This document shows positions 46,111 to 57,238 of a stretch of 64,000 nucleotides of DNA, in pieces. How positions within the stretch are numbered: position 1 is the first letter of the stretch; every line of letters starts with the position of its first letter. The stretch lies in assembly GCA_902806595.1 (NCBI GenBank), contig CADCXC010000011.1:1054001-1118000 (forward strand), read 5' to 3'. The notes beneath the pieces were generated by a model. It saw nothing but the letters and a program-made list of their open reading frames with translations, was not told the origin of the DNA and searched no databases. Origin of the DNA: Pyrenopolyporus hunteri (Eukaryota > Ascomycota > Sordariomycetes > Xylariales > Hypoxylaceae). The position numbers and the translations under genes were made by a program.

Positions 46111-47465
46111 AGGATCTAAGCTAGATCCTACATACTCCTATTCGGGGTTCAATATAATAGAGGTTCATAAATCATTCATAGAAGTAACAAATGAGTAGAT
46201 CGATAATACAAGACTACAGGTTCCGTTTTCACCTCGAAGAATCGATCCACAGCAGTGCTATTCATCATTAAATATTCAATCACTAGCGGCCGGCGTATCT
46301 CGTCGAACTGTTTGCGTCTTACCTGACGTCAATCCGATAATCAACCTTCTATACAGGCTTGCGCAACAGTTGCCATATCCACGAGAGCGATTCCAATAAT
46401 ATATGAAACAGAAACGCCCTTTCAGTCTTGAGTCCCATAATTTTCCCCTGGGTAGCCTTTTCTTTCCCGTACTCTTCTTCTCTTCAGTCTTCTAGTAGGA
46501 ACCACTATGATACCTAGGTAGTTACGCTGCAAAGTATTGAGAAAAGGAAGGACCCTATCTTGCCTCAAGTCTAATCGGTTATATCGGCAGGACTATTTAC
46601 TCGCATGTACCTAGGCATTTAGGTAGGTAGGGAGTCCATGCCAACCTTCACGGATACGTTTCGCGACAGGAAGTCAAGCGCTACCCTTCTCGCCGACATT
46701 ATGATTGGGCACCTACATAGCTAGAACATGTATACAGAGGATCGAAAACTACCTAGCGACGAATAGATGAATAAATCCAGCACCTGGGTAAGCCTTGATA
46801 CCCTATCTGCGTGGGCGTTATCAGATGGTACACGAGTTTACAGCTAGCACCATATCTTGAATTTCCATTTGCATATACCTCATAACATGTAACTACTGAG
46901 CTCCATCAGCATCAAGATTATTTAAGTACATTAAATTCTCATTATACATACGTACTTACCTATCCACTTCATGCGGCCGGCCACCCTGATGGCTAGGGTT
47001 ATCCAAGGTCAAGTTCAAACTATATTCGGAAGGCAAGGTCCTCGAGCAGGGAAACAGAGCACCTCCATAGGTACGAATCTAACGAGGAGAAATCCAGAAT
47101 GCTAAGTACCGCAATGGTATCTAAGTTGTCTTGGGTTGGTATCATACCACAACTTGCTCATAGTCTGTTTCATTTACCCAACTAAGAGAAATATTCTCAA
47201 GAAGGAACCTCCGATACCTGTTATAGGAGGAAGGCGCCTAAGCTCTAGCATTGTCAGATCTAATGGTAGAACAACCGATATTCCCTAGTCTTACTCTTCG
47301 AACCTGAACTTCTCAATATAACCCAGCGAAAGATTGCAAGGCAGTTTTGTCGATTCTCTACTAAAAAATCCAGTCTAAAGTTCTTCGCTTCTTTCACTCA
47401 CACCACCGTCTTCTCACGCTCACTACCACATTCTTTTATACTCTTGATAGGCCATCGTAACAGCC
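46111..47465. other. 1.35 kb spacer
   Basis: No gene is recognised. CCTAGG words occur near 46511-46523 and 46607-46630. The last 100 bases are C/T-rich and probably form the leader of the secreted-protein gene. Confidence 0.5.
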
Positions 47466-48881
47466 ATGAAGCTGATTCTCTCCTTGACGTGCTTTGGCCT
47501 CCTAACCACCACTGCTATCTCGGCATGGAATGATTTTACCAACCTGCAGCCGATCCTAGCCCCTAGCTACGACACGACAAAGCTTGCCAACATCGTACCA
47601 GCTACCAACGTCAGCCTTGATTATGGCTTGGATAATCGAGTGGACCCTCGCAGCAGCATCAGCATTGACCTTCAGACCAATCAGCCTGTAGTGCTCCTAG
47701 AGGCAGTAGGTGCCGTGCTCAAAGTTACGTGCACACATGACACAGTGGGAATCACTTTCAATACAGCAGATGCGTTTGAGTATACTCTTCGGCAATGGCC
47801 ACATGGCGGGGGATTCTACCTGATCACGAATCACAAGGAGAACTGCGACCCCAGAGGCGAGAGGGGAATGTACCTAGTCCGTCGTCTGAGCTGGTATAAG
47901 GACTCTGTAACGATAGTGGCCTTTACGGAGAAGACAACCTTCAAGAGCATAGCAAGTGAGTTTGCTACGCCCTTAGGTGTTGGTATATGCTAATACCACC
48001 CCAAAGCCTCCATGGCTGTCACTTTATCCCACGTCCAGAGCTCGATGCAGAATAATAGCGGAAACATCACATTCGATGAGCCAGGCATCAATGTCGCTTC
48101 TAACTTCTCGCTCCCTCCGGATGTGGAAATCTTCTCGGGGCCATCCTCCTTTACCGCCACTGCCAATAACGGATATCTCAGCGATGCGGCGGTTATCCGT
48201 GGCTATTTCAGTTATGACGTCCCGAGCTCGCAGCTTCAGGACCTCTGGTTTGACATAGACGCAGCCTTCTTTGGTGACCTGGCGGTCACTTTCAATCTCA
48301 CTGCACCTCTCGATAATAGCAATTATGAGTTCTCGCCTGGTCAATTCTTCCCTAGTGCCATCGATATCCCTAATGCCTTCAGTCTCAGGCCGACGCTTCG
48401 ATGGGCTGTAGGCGCCGACGTCGGAGCTGTAGGCGCTGTATATCACAGTAGCAACATTACGATGGACATACCGGATGGTCATGCGCATATTGACTTCACG
48501 AACAGTAATCGCTCGCATGCTGTCGGGTGGTCACCGCGTCTCACCTCTGCTGTCGACACCTCAGAGGCGGCAACGGGCCACGCATCTCCATTCATTGACT
48601 TCTCCATCGAGCTAGCTCTGGACGTGATGGACGGACTCTTCAATACCACGGGCGGCGTCACGGCACGGCCGCAATTCGTGAACGAGTTGAACGTGGCACA
48701 AAGTCATACACGTATCAGGAAGGCTAACCGTATGATTTGGCCGAGGAACGCCACTTGTAGCAACGGCTTCGAGCTTCGTTCAGCTTTCAATTTCAGCGTC
48801 ACCGCATATGTTACGGACTCGTACCGGAAGACACTATATAATACTGAGATCCCTATTGCGGATGAATGCTACCCCTTTTAA
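47466..48881 (+). CDS. Secreted protein with DUF7029- and DUF7223-like regions
   Basis: Exons 47466-47955 and 48007-48881, with a 51-nt intron (GTGAGT donor, GCTAAT branch site), give 454 residues. A signal peptide (MKLILSLTCFGLLTTTAISA) precedes a domain at about residues 60-165 that contains PVVLLEAVGAVLKVTC, FYLITNHKENCDPRGERGMY and SVTIVAFTEKTTF, matching my recollection of DUF7029. The second half has the beta-rich, Asn-glycosylated character of DUF7223 proteins (YSLTI-like alternating strands, sequons NIT, NLT, NAT, NFS). There are only a few cysteines and no membrane anchor. Such proteins are common in mould secretomes and have no known activity. The domain names are recognised from pattern and were not checked by search. 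Confidence 0.82.
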
Positions 48882-49531
48882 TGTCTCAATTTACCCATCC
48901 GCCGTCGGACATACGGCGGGAATCTTCATAACACATGGGACCTAGAGTCGTGATGCCAATGCGAAGCCTTACTAAATGCTATTATCTTGGGAAGCATAGT
49001 ATTTAGCAGAGATGAAAACTCGAGTTACCGGGGACGAGGGGCAGGTTGTAATCTGATTCGGTTATGTTACTAATGGGGATTATGTAATTATAGGCTATGG
49101 GTATCAATGCCAAGGACGGGGCTACAAAGGCGATAGGGTGGCAACGCAACTTATGCAGTTATGGGGAGTGCTCGTATTTCGTACCCCGGCGTCGTTCTTC
49201 ATTGAGGCAACAATGAAGCCATCAAATTTTGGGTTGAGTCATCGCCCTAGAGTAGATAAGAATCACAAATACATAGGTGTCTCGCATATTCCATCTGGGC
49301 TCACAAGCGTAAGTACGGTGGCCCATTAGAGCCACTTTGCCAAAATCAAAAATTGAGGTCGAATACTTCCTAAAAGGGTAAGGTCTACAGCACTGGCCAT
49401 TTATAGACCGGTACATTCTTGTTTTACGAATATATATGCGTATAGATGGGTTATTTTCCTAGGAGTGTACTGTAATATAATAGATGAAATAAGTGTAGAT
49501 TTCTAGGTAAGTCATAACTTTAGTAGAATGA

Positions 49532-49567
49532 AGGTAGGTAGGTAGGTAGGTAAGTAGGTAGGTAGTT
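49532..49567. repeat. (GGTA)n microsatellite
   Basis: About eight GGTA/AGTA units precede the left inverted arm of the array block. Confidence 0.85.
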
Positions 49568-49594
49568 GGTATGGCTAGCTTAGTACGAGGAATA

Positions 49595-49835
49595 GTATTC
49601 TAAGAAGAATTGAAGCTATTCCCGCAGCAAGTAAATACCTTCCTACTTACTTACCTACCTACTTACCTACCTACCTACTTACCTACCTACCTACTTACCT
49701 ACCTACCTACTTACCTACCTACCTACTTACCTACCTACCTACTTACCTACCTACTTACCTACCTACCTACCTAGGTACCTAGGTACCTAGGTGGTTCGCC
49801 TACTATGGGGATAGCTTCAATTCTTCTTAGAATAC
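49595..49835. repeat. 29-bp inverted arms flanking a TACC/TTAC array
   Basis: Arms at 49595-49623 and 49807-49835 match over 29 bp with one mismatch. Between them lies an array at 49643-49793 of 16-bp units (CTTACCTACCTACCTA), ending in three CCTAGG-linked copies. The arm core AATTGAAGCTATTC is the one seen at 19924 and 20088. Confidence 0.85.
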
Positions 49836-49885
49836 AATTCTTCCTAAAATACGATTTCTCGTACAAATGACAATACCGCCAATCC

Positions 49886-50094
49886 TTACTTCTTCATACT
49901 TACTTCTTCATACTTACTTCTTCATACTTACTTCTTCATACTTACTTCTTCATACTTACTTCTTCATACTTACTTCTTCATACTTACTTCTTCATACTTA
50001 CTTCTTCATACTTACTTCTTCATACTTACTTCTTCATACTTACTTCTTCATACTTACTTCTTCATACTTACTTCTTTATACTTACTTTCTTCAT
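49886..50094. repeat. 14-bp minisatellite, about 15 copies
   Basis: The unit TTACTTCTTCATAC repeats head to tail about fifteen times with near-perfect identity. Only the last units differ (a T for C, then an inserted T). The homogeneity suggests recent expansion by slippage or unequal exchange. Confidence 0.92.
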
Positions 50095-50440
50095 ATAGCC
50101 CATATATGCGAATAGGCTCATTTCTATACCTTCTCTCAAAAATATTCAAAAAGCGAAAATTATACATGTAAGTAAATTCTTTAATTAAAAGTTCATACGG
50201 ATGTAATCGCTAACTTCTAAAGCTAGTCATATCAATAGAAATTTGATAAGGTCGTCATAATCCGTAATTTCATTAATGAAATATTCAAATTTCAAGTACT
50301 CCTTTAGCAATTATAAGTCGATAGGTCTATGCTATGCTTCCATAATAAGCATAGCTAGAACTCATTTTTTTGATTTTGGCAAAGTGGCCCTTATGGGCCG
50401 CCACAGTAAGGACCCCTCTATTGTCTTAGGTAGGACGGTA

Positions 50441-51026
50441 GGCCATTTGACCCAAACCGCCAAACCGCCAAAACTCATAGTCTCATGGTCTAATTACACA
50501 GTAGGCCCGCACTATGCGCTATACTGTATTTTTTTTTTCAGGCGCTAAGTCCACTATAATTACAGCGCACTTAGCGTTCTATTATAGTACCTTCGTATAT
50601 AGTGCTCCTATCTCCTAACCACTATAAGCACACACTATATTCCGCTATAAACACCACTATAAACACCACTATAGATACCATTATAAACACCACTATAATT
50701 ACAGGGCCTTTAGGCTCAATCGCCCTACTATAAATATAGGTCTTATAACGTTTGAAGTCGCTGTCGCTTAGTATATTATTTACGTACGTATAGCTTACGA
50801 AAATGCGCTATAATTTAATAACTATAAAGCGCTAAAAATTATAAAATTAATGAAATATAAAAATATATTTTGATTAGTTAAAGTGGTTTGATATAACAAA
50901 GCGTTAAATACCCTAGAGTACCCTATAATTATAGTGACCTTAGCGCTTGAAAATACAGTATAGCGCATAGTGCGGGCCTACTGTATATGGGTTTTGGCGG
51001 TTTGGCGGTTTCAGGCATTTGGGCCA
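50441..51026. repeat. Older inverted repeat interrupted by the MITE
   Basis: The left arm near 50441-50477 and right arm near 50989-51026 share AACCGCCAAACCGCCAAAAC in reverse orientation, and the 485-bp MITE sits between them. The simplest reading is a small palindromic element split by a later insertion. Confidence 0.65.
50499..50983. mobile_element. MITE with about 34-bp perfect TIRs (CAGTAGGCCC ends)
   Basis: The left terminus at 50499 begins CAGTAGGCCCGCACTATGCG, and the right terminus ending at 50983 is its exact reverse complement. Matching continues for about 34 bp and then, with small gaps, to about 70 bp. The element is 485 bp and codes for nothing. The right flank is TA; the left flank is CA, one transition away from the TA duplication of Tc1/mariner-type elements. 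Its interior carries ACCACTATAAAC-type short repeats. Confidence 0.8.
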
Positions 51027-51143
51027 GGGTAGGTACCTACCTACCTATAGATCATTTTTTCCCTTTTCCATTTTCCGTGGAAGGTTTACTTGGGATCTTG
51101 AAAACGTGTTCCGCTCAGCAGATCCGCTCCCTTCCCTAGCATC

Positions 51144-53269
51144 ATGATTTCAACCAAACATCTCCCCGAGGGAGCCATCGATGGCCGTCAGGCTGTGGTC
51201 AGAGCACCCGATGGTCATGTTGTGCCGAAACCGGTTCCCGATTCACAGACTCAGGATCCACGAAGGTATCAACTGAATCAAATGAAGAGACGCTTCTCTC
51301 CCATCCAAAATACACTACAGGATGGGACAACGAACTTGCAATTCCAGCTCAGGCCATCTGATCCCGATTTTCCTTTTGAATTAGATTTTCTAGAATGCGA
51401 GCTTCAGGTACCTGCTTCGTATCCGGAGAAGGCACCCGTTCTCCGCGTTAAGAACAAAAATATACCCCGTGGTTTCGCGGTAAACATAGAGAGGGGTTGG
51501 GATAGACTTGTGAATGAGAAACAAGCCTCAACGCTGCTAGCTTTAACCAATGCATTGGACAAGAACCTCGAGGCGTTCCTCTCAGAGCGGAAGACCGAGA
51601 CGGTAACTTTGCTATCCTTCAAAGATACGAGGCATCTAGATAGCCCAGCCACAAAATTAGGGGAGGCCGCGTCTCCGGAAATACGCGCGCCTCCGAACCC
51701 GGCTCCGGCGCCTCGCAAACAATATATGCCAGAGGAGTCTTTTACGGAGGAGCAAATTGCCGCCACTAGGGCAAGACGAGCCCAAGAGATCAGACAACTT
51801 GAAGCCCGAATGTCTCGGATGCCTCATTATCAAAAGTCTGCGGATGGAATTGTTTATAAATTACCTCTAGAGCCAAGACGACGGGACGAATTACCGGTTG
51901 AGTTACAACAGATCCAGTCCGTTCAGTTGATTATTCCCTTACTTTACCCACTACAGCCCCTTAGAGTCCTACTTAATAACGTCGAATCGAAAGATGCCGA
52001 GGCCGTAGAAGAATTGTTTTCCAAAAGGGCTTCCCAGCACAAAGAAATGAGCCTGACGAGTCATTTAAATTACCTCTCGACAAACATCCACACAATGGCC
52101 TCGCAGGTCCGTTCGGCACAAAACCAAACCAGGGGAGTCCCAAGGGCTGATGACGGAGCAGCCGAAAGTACGACACAACAAGCGCCAGCCTCCCGCGTCG
52201 CTGGTTATGATGGAAGAGATCACATACATATCATCCCTCGCCCTCCAGAGTGGAGCTTTGGTAACGAGCCTGGGGACTCGGACAATTCTGACGATGATTA
52301 TTGGGATTCTGACGATGACTCCGACGATGCGGGAGCGGCGGTTAACACGGGCGACGAAGGCGTCTCCGGGATGGCGCAGCAGGCCGAAAGGGGTACTGCG
52401 ATGTCTTTCCCATCTGTCGAGCTACACGGCATCGAACTACTCCACGTATCGATCTTGAATCTGAGCGTCAAATGTGAGCGCTGTAAAACATTGAACGACG
52501 TAACTGGCCTGAAGCCAGGGGTGGAAAAGACAGGTAGTTGCCGAAAGTGCGCCACAGCCTTCACAGTCAGATTCCGCCCTGAAATGGTGCATCAGAACTC
52601 GGTCAGGGCCGGATTTATAGACATCGCTTGTTGTACCGTCGCCGATATGCTTCCCAGGTATGTTGCTCCCATCTCTTTCCCGTTCCTAGCAATCCACATG
52701 CTAACCTTATAACCAGCACATTCGTGCCTACATGCTCGAAATGTTCCACGCCAAGCCAGGGGTTAGTATCGGTCCGCGGAGAAGCTATCACTAACATCTG
52801 CCGCGAATGCCACGGCAAGTTCACCTTCAAGATCCCCGAAGTCAAGTTCCTCGCCATCACGCACGGGACCGCGCCGCTGCCGCCCGCGGGCCCGCAGAGG
52901 CGCCAAGAGAAACTGGGGCTGCACGCCGGCGAGCCGCTGCCGGAGCGCGGTGCGTGTCCGCACTACCGGCGCTCGTACCGCTGGTTCCGGTTCTCCTGCT
53001 GCGCCCGGGTGCACCCGTGCGACAAGTGCCACGACGCGGCCGAGGGCCACCCGCAGGAGTGGGCCAACCGCATGATCTGCGGCTGGTGCAGCCGCGAGCA
53101 GAACTACGCCGTCGAGGCCTGCGCGTTCTGCGGCCGCAGCGTCATCGGTAAGAAAGGGAGGGGCTTCTGGGAGGGCGGAAAGGGCACCAGGGATAAGGCG
53201 AAGATGAGCCGCAAGGATAAGCGGAAGTTCCGCCGCATCGGGGGGAGCGAGGCGAAGAAGAAGGACTAG
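51144..53269 (+). CDS. CHY-type zinc-finger protein with N-terminal RWD-like region
   Basis: Exons 51144-52657 and 52717-53269 (59-nt intron) give 688 residues. The N-terminal 150 residues (QNTLQDGTTNLQFQLRPSDPDFPFEL, then SYPEKAPVLRVKN) look like an RWD/ubiquitin-conjugase-related fold. The middle is disordered and acidic (DSDNSDDDYWDSDDDSDD near residue 380). From about 430 come paired CxxC motifs (KCERCKTLND, GSCRKCATAF, PTCSKCSTPS, NICRECHGKF). Then follows the CHY finger: CPHYRRSYRWFRFSCC, VHPCDKCHD, MICGWCSREQ and ACAFCG. The C-terminus is Lys/Arg-rich. CHY fingers occur in RCHY1-type ubiquitin ligases and in yeast Hot13, but there is no RING here, so activity is unknown. The last 400 coding bases are extremely G/C-rich relative to exon 1. 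Confidence 0.9.
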
Positions 53270-53889
53270 TTAAACGTAAATGGTGTTAGGGGACGGTGGG
53301 GGTGCGTTGCCCCTGAGAGAAGTAGTATCTCCTACCTGATGTTGTGATCCGTGACTCTCGAGATAGGTGATAGGGTCTGGTTGCCCTTAGCATGTCTATA
53401 TGCAGATATGATAACCCCTTAATAGCAGCATCACCACCATTCCCCTAAAATTTCAAGCCTCAGAGTTCCAATTAGGTACCCAATGAGCTTTCAATGATGG
53501 TCCGTAGTATTACCTGCCCCTCATTGGCTATCTCATCCGCCGCATCATATATCCAACTACGTCAAGCGCCAAACCCACACCCTAGTCTCCATTCCCTCGA
53601 GAGTGGGAACGAAGGTCTCCCTATTCTCTCACTCGCGCGATCTCGTTGGGCCGAGGCAGGTCATATTATTCTATATCGATCATATGTGCCTAAGTCCAAT
53701 TATACCATAAACCAACTCTCAAGAAGCTATCGGTAACTGATCGACCAACATGCATCGCTACATAAGATAATCGGGTGACTCAGGCTTAGCATCATTCAAT
53801 ACGTGCCATATATTACGTATAGATATAGCTCGACCGCCCGTCTCATTCTTAGCCATTTTAAATACTAGCAACTCGCCAAAATAGGCATA
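53270..53889. other. Spacer between CHY-finger gene and P450
   Basis: These 620 bases are probably 3' UTR and P450 promoter. No repeat or gene is recognised. Confidence 0.5.
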
Positions 53890-55734
53890 ATGGACGTCGT
53901 TTTCTCCGTGGCGAAATATGCTGCGTTAGCCCTTTTTCCCTACGTGAGTCCCATCCGTCCAGGTATGGTGGTGGCCGTTAACTAACTTACTGTAAAAAGC
54001 TTCTTCTACTAATCACTTACCGCATATTTTTTCATCCCTTAAGGAATTATCCCGGACCTCTAGCCGCGAAGCTATCGGACGTCTATACCGGGATTAACGC
54101 CCTATTGATGCGACTTCATCTAACTACGTATCTGGATCTGCAGAAGTATGGTGAGTTGAAGAGGTCGTCTGGGGTGCGTGGTCTGATCCGTTCTGGACGG
54201 GATGACATGTAGGCCCCGTTTTACGGCATGGTCCCAATAAGCTCGTCTTCAACTCGGTCGAAGCGCTGCAAGGTAGCTAACAACGATTAATATATTATTA
54301 AGATGCGGATATACTGATGACGAGGTAGATATCTATAATAACGAAAAATTTACAAAATCACACGTATATTTAGTCACCGCAAGGTCGGGTAAACCTAGTA
54401 TTTTCAGCACTATCGACAACCATCAGCATAGAGTCAAGCGCAAGCTCATCGGACAAGCCGTCAATGACAAGTCGACGCGGGCCTTTGAGCCTACCATGAT
54501 AGGACAAATCGACATATTTATCATGCAACTATTGGCGGCGTCCCAAGACTCACGTCCAGTAAATATGACGGATTACTTTAAACGACTAGGCATGGACATC
54601 GTGGGTCTCCTAGCCTTCGGCTACCCCCTTAACATGCAGACGGATCCAACGAATCGGTTTGTCATTCGCGGACTCAACACCGGTGGCTACCAGAATAACT
54701 GCGCCATGCAGTTTCCGCTGCTGAAGAAGCTCGGGTTCGACCACCTCTGCCTTATGGCGGGCTTTGGGCAGCGAATGAAGTACCTTCGCCTCCTGAAGCA
54801 CATGATAAGCACTCGCCTATCCCAGGAGAAGCATGCCAGCAACGACCTCTACTCCTTCGTCGTAGACCACCTCGATAACGCCGCCGATGGAATCATGACT
54901 AGCGAGTTATGGTCCGAGGCCTTGTTTTTCTTCCCAGCAGGTGCGTATTCCACGCTACGCATAATAGAAACCCCTAAACTATAAATTCCCCTAGCGGAAC
55001 CACGTATCCCAGGAGGCGACACCACCGCAACAGCCCTCAGCGCCCTATTCTTCTACCTATCACGGCACCCCGCCGCCTACGAAAAACTCGCCTCCGAAAT
55101 CCGGGGCGCCTTCCGCAGCGCCGCGGAGATCCGAAGCGGGCCCCAACTCGCTGGCTGCCTGTACCTGCGAGCGTGCATCGACGAAGCCCTACGCATGTCG
55201 CCGCCGGCCAGCGGGACGCTATGGCGGGAGCCAATCCCCGCCGACCACCGCCAGCGCAACGGGCAGCCGTTCGTGGTGGACGGCCACGTCGTCCCGCCCG
55301 GCACGCAGGTCGGCGTCAGCATCTACGCGCTGCACCACAACGCGGCGTACTTCGCGGAGCCGTTCGCCTTCCGCCCTGAGCGCTGGTTGCCCGCTTCCAA
55401 CCCCGACCCCGACCCCGCCGCGCTGGCCCGCATGCGCGCTGCGTTCGCGCCCTTCTCGCTCGGCGCCCGCGCTTGCGCGGGGAAGAGCCTCGCGTATCTG
55501 CAGGCGAGCGTGGTCGCGGCTAAGACGCTGTGGTACTTCGATTTCGAGGTGGCTCCTCGGGGGGGAGAGGAGGCGGGGAGGGTGGGTGCGGGCGGGAGGG
55601 GCGGGAGGGGGAACACGGACGAGTTCCAGTTGTATGATATTTTCGCGGCGACGCATGATGGCCCGAATTTAGTGTTTAGGACTCGTGGAGAGGTTTGGAG
55701 GGAGATTGGTGGGGTGGCGGTTGGCGAGCTTTGA
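53890..55734 (+). CDS. Cytochrome P450 monooxygenase
   Basis: Five exons (53890-53943, 54000-54150, 54213-54272, 54329-54940, 55013-55734) join to 532 residues. An N-terminal anchor (VVFSVAKYAALALFPYLLLLI) runs into HPLRNYPGPLAAKL. The short exons 2 and 3 rebuild QKYGPVLRHGPNKLVFNSVEALQ, and the fourth junction rebuilds the I-helix PAGGDTTATALS. The K-helix EALR, PERW and the haem loop FSLGARACAGK (Cys447) are intact. Acceptor 54994 would also keep frame and insert AEPRIP, but it breaks the I-helix motif. A Gly/Arg-rich insertion (GGEEAGRVGAGGRGGRG) near residues 478-495 is unusual for a P450 and lies just before the last strands. The enzyme should be ER-anchored with a reductase partner; the substrate is unknown. 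Exon 5 is far richer in G/C than exons 1-4. Confidence 0.9.
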
Positions 55735-57238
55735 GGGTGGGTTTCAGGGGGTGGAGAATGGGGGTTGGACTCGAAGATTTTGCGAAAGCTTAAGGGGGTT
55801 TTACAAATTGAGTCGTGTATATTACATTTCACAATCTCAAATCATAGTAGTAGGTATTAAGTCTTACGTTTGGTGACCGCCGCTGTTGAACCTTTACCGT
55901 ATTGACACTGGAGACTTTGGGACCCGTGTAGCCCCTGAGTGCTTGAAGCCCGACTTACTGGCTATACCACAATCTATATACTTTATAGCCACGAGTTCCG
56001 AGCGACGTAATTGTCGTCGATATTGAATATAATATAGGGACCGTATTTACCATCTTGATTGCGGCCTGTTGAATCTCCATTATAATAAGTCGTCGAACAT
56101 GATAAACCACTCGAGAATTTCCATGGGGTAACAAAGTCCCTGGCCTATGCCTCCGTCGAGACACTCCACCTCATGGTACATAATGGACTTGTAGATGCAT
56201 ATTTCTCCACAGACCAATTAACAATTTTCATTATCCATTCTTATACCACCGCATAACTTAGCTCAACGATAGCATGAATCATAAGTAACTGCAAATACGA
56301 ACTATCAGTGCCCTTCCTAATTGGGTATCCTTAGGACCGGAATCCATACTATCTGCACAGGATTAAGTTGTTGGAAGCGGAGTTACTAAAAGATAAGTTG
56401 GTCGAATACCGTCGGTATTTGAACAGATACCGTTATCACTGACCCCGAGTAGTTTGTTGGTTCTTTAGAACCCGATGCGCTACCTGCAACACGTACTTGC
56501 ATAGTTGGTGATTCGAATCTTCAGCCTTACAATTTTCCGCGGAGAAATCATCTTTGTTGAGTTTGTTTACACGGCTGCTGCAGGCCCGAATGAGGTTTCA
56601 GGAACAAGGATACTGCAATTAGATAACAGATAGTTGATCGTCTCGAATACACACAATCATTTTACAATTATCAACAAGGCTAAGTTGGAGGTCATTAGGG
56701 CCTTGCTAATATTATGTTACATAGAGTTACGTGATAAGGTTGATATAGTCGTAGGTGTATTTATCAATGTAAATTATATGTATTTGTATCAACATTTAAA
56801 GAGAAATAGGGCCAGTTGCTGGCGCTTACGTCTTGAGATTCAACTCTTTGATTAGGAGTAAATATCATGACGGCCTAAGAACGTTTATCTACCGAAGATA
56901 GAACCAAGCCTGTGACTCCTGAAGAGCGATCTTGTCTTTTGCTAATTACACGTACCTACCACTACCAACAGGTGTATGTTCATGCCTCCGTTGACTATAT
57001 CATATTTCAAATAATAAGGGGTTCAATTCGTAGTTGGTACGAGAGGCAGTGCTGAATATTATTTGTAAATAAAAAATACAAAATACAAAAAAATACAAAA
57101 AATATAAAAATAATATTTTTATTTCTTTTTTATTTTATTACAGCCCTTGCATATTTTTGTTCGCGGTCAAGCCGTGCAACGGTGAGATTGTGAAAGTACT
57201 TTCAACAAAGTCCTTATCATCCCTGAAGCGACAACGAT

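Larger units (their letters stand above)
49314..50408. mobile_element. Putative TIR element, about 1.1 kb, enclosing satellite arrays
   Basis: The left arm at 49314-49352 and right arm at 50365-50408 are inverted copies sharing the block GCCACTTTGCCAAAATCAAA. Both end outward in a TA dinucleotide followed by a GGTGG/GGCGGCCCAT-type end. The interior has no transposase and holds the two arrays listed below. It resembles a non-autonomous Tc1/mariner-class element expanded by satellites, or two solo elements facing each other. Confidence 0.5.
48882..51143. other. Spacer filled with nested inverted repeats and satellites
   Basis: This 2.3 kb region has no convincing gene and is dominated by repeats, described separately: a long inverted-repeat pair (49314-50408), two arrays inside it, and a nested TIR element (50499-50983). 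The apparent 82-codon ORF at 49867-50115 is a translation of a 14-bp satellite. Confidence 0.7.

Noticed and set aside
49867..50115. An 82-codon hydrophobic ORF
   Set aside because: It is the translation of a 14-bp satellite, read through all frames because the unit has no stop in that phase.
28259..55734. The two P450s as part of one secondary-metabolite cluster
   Set aside because: They are 25 kb apart, separated by housekeeping-type genes, and no polyketide, peptide or terpene synthase is present in the window.
56461..56545. A possible tRNA on either strand (GATTCGAATC and GGTTCTAAAGAACC words)
   Set aside because: The order of the boxes is wrong and no cloverleaf forms; GGTTC-TAAA-GAACC is just a small hairpin.
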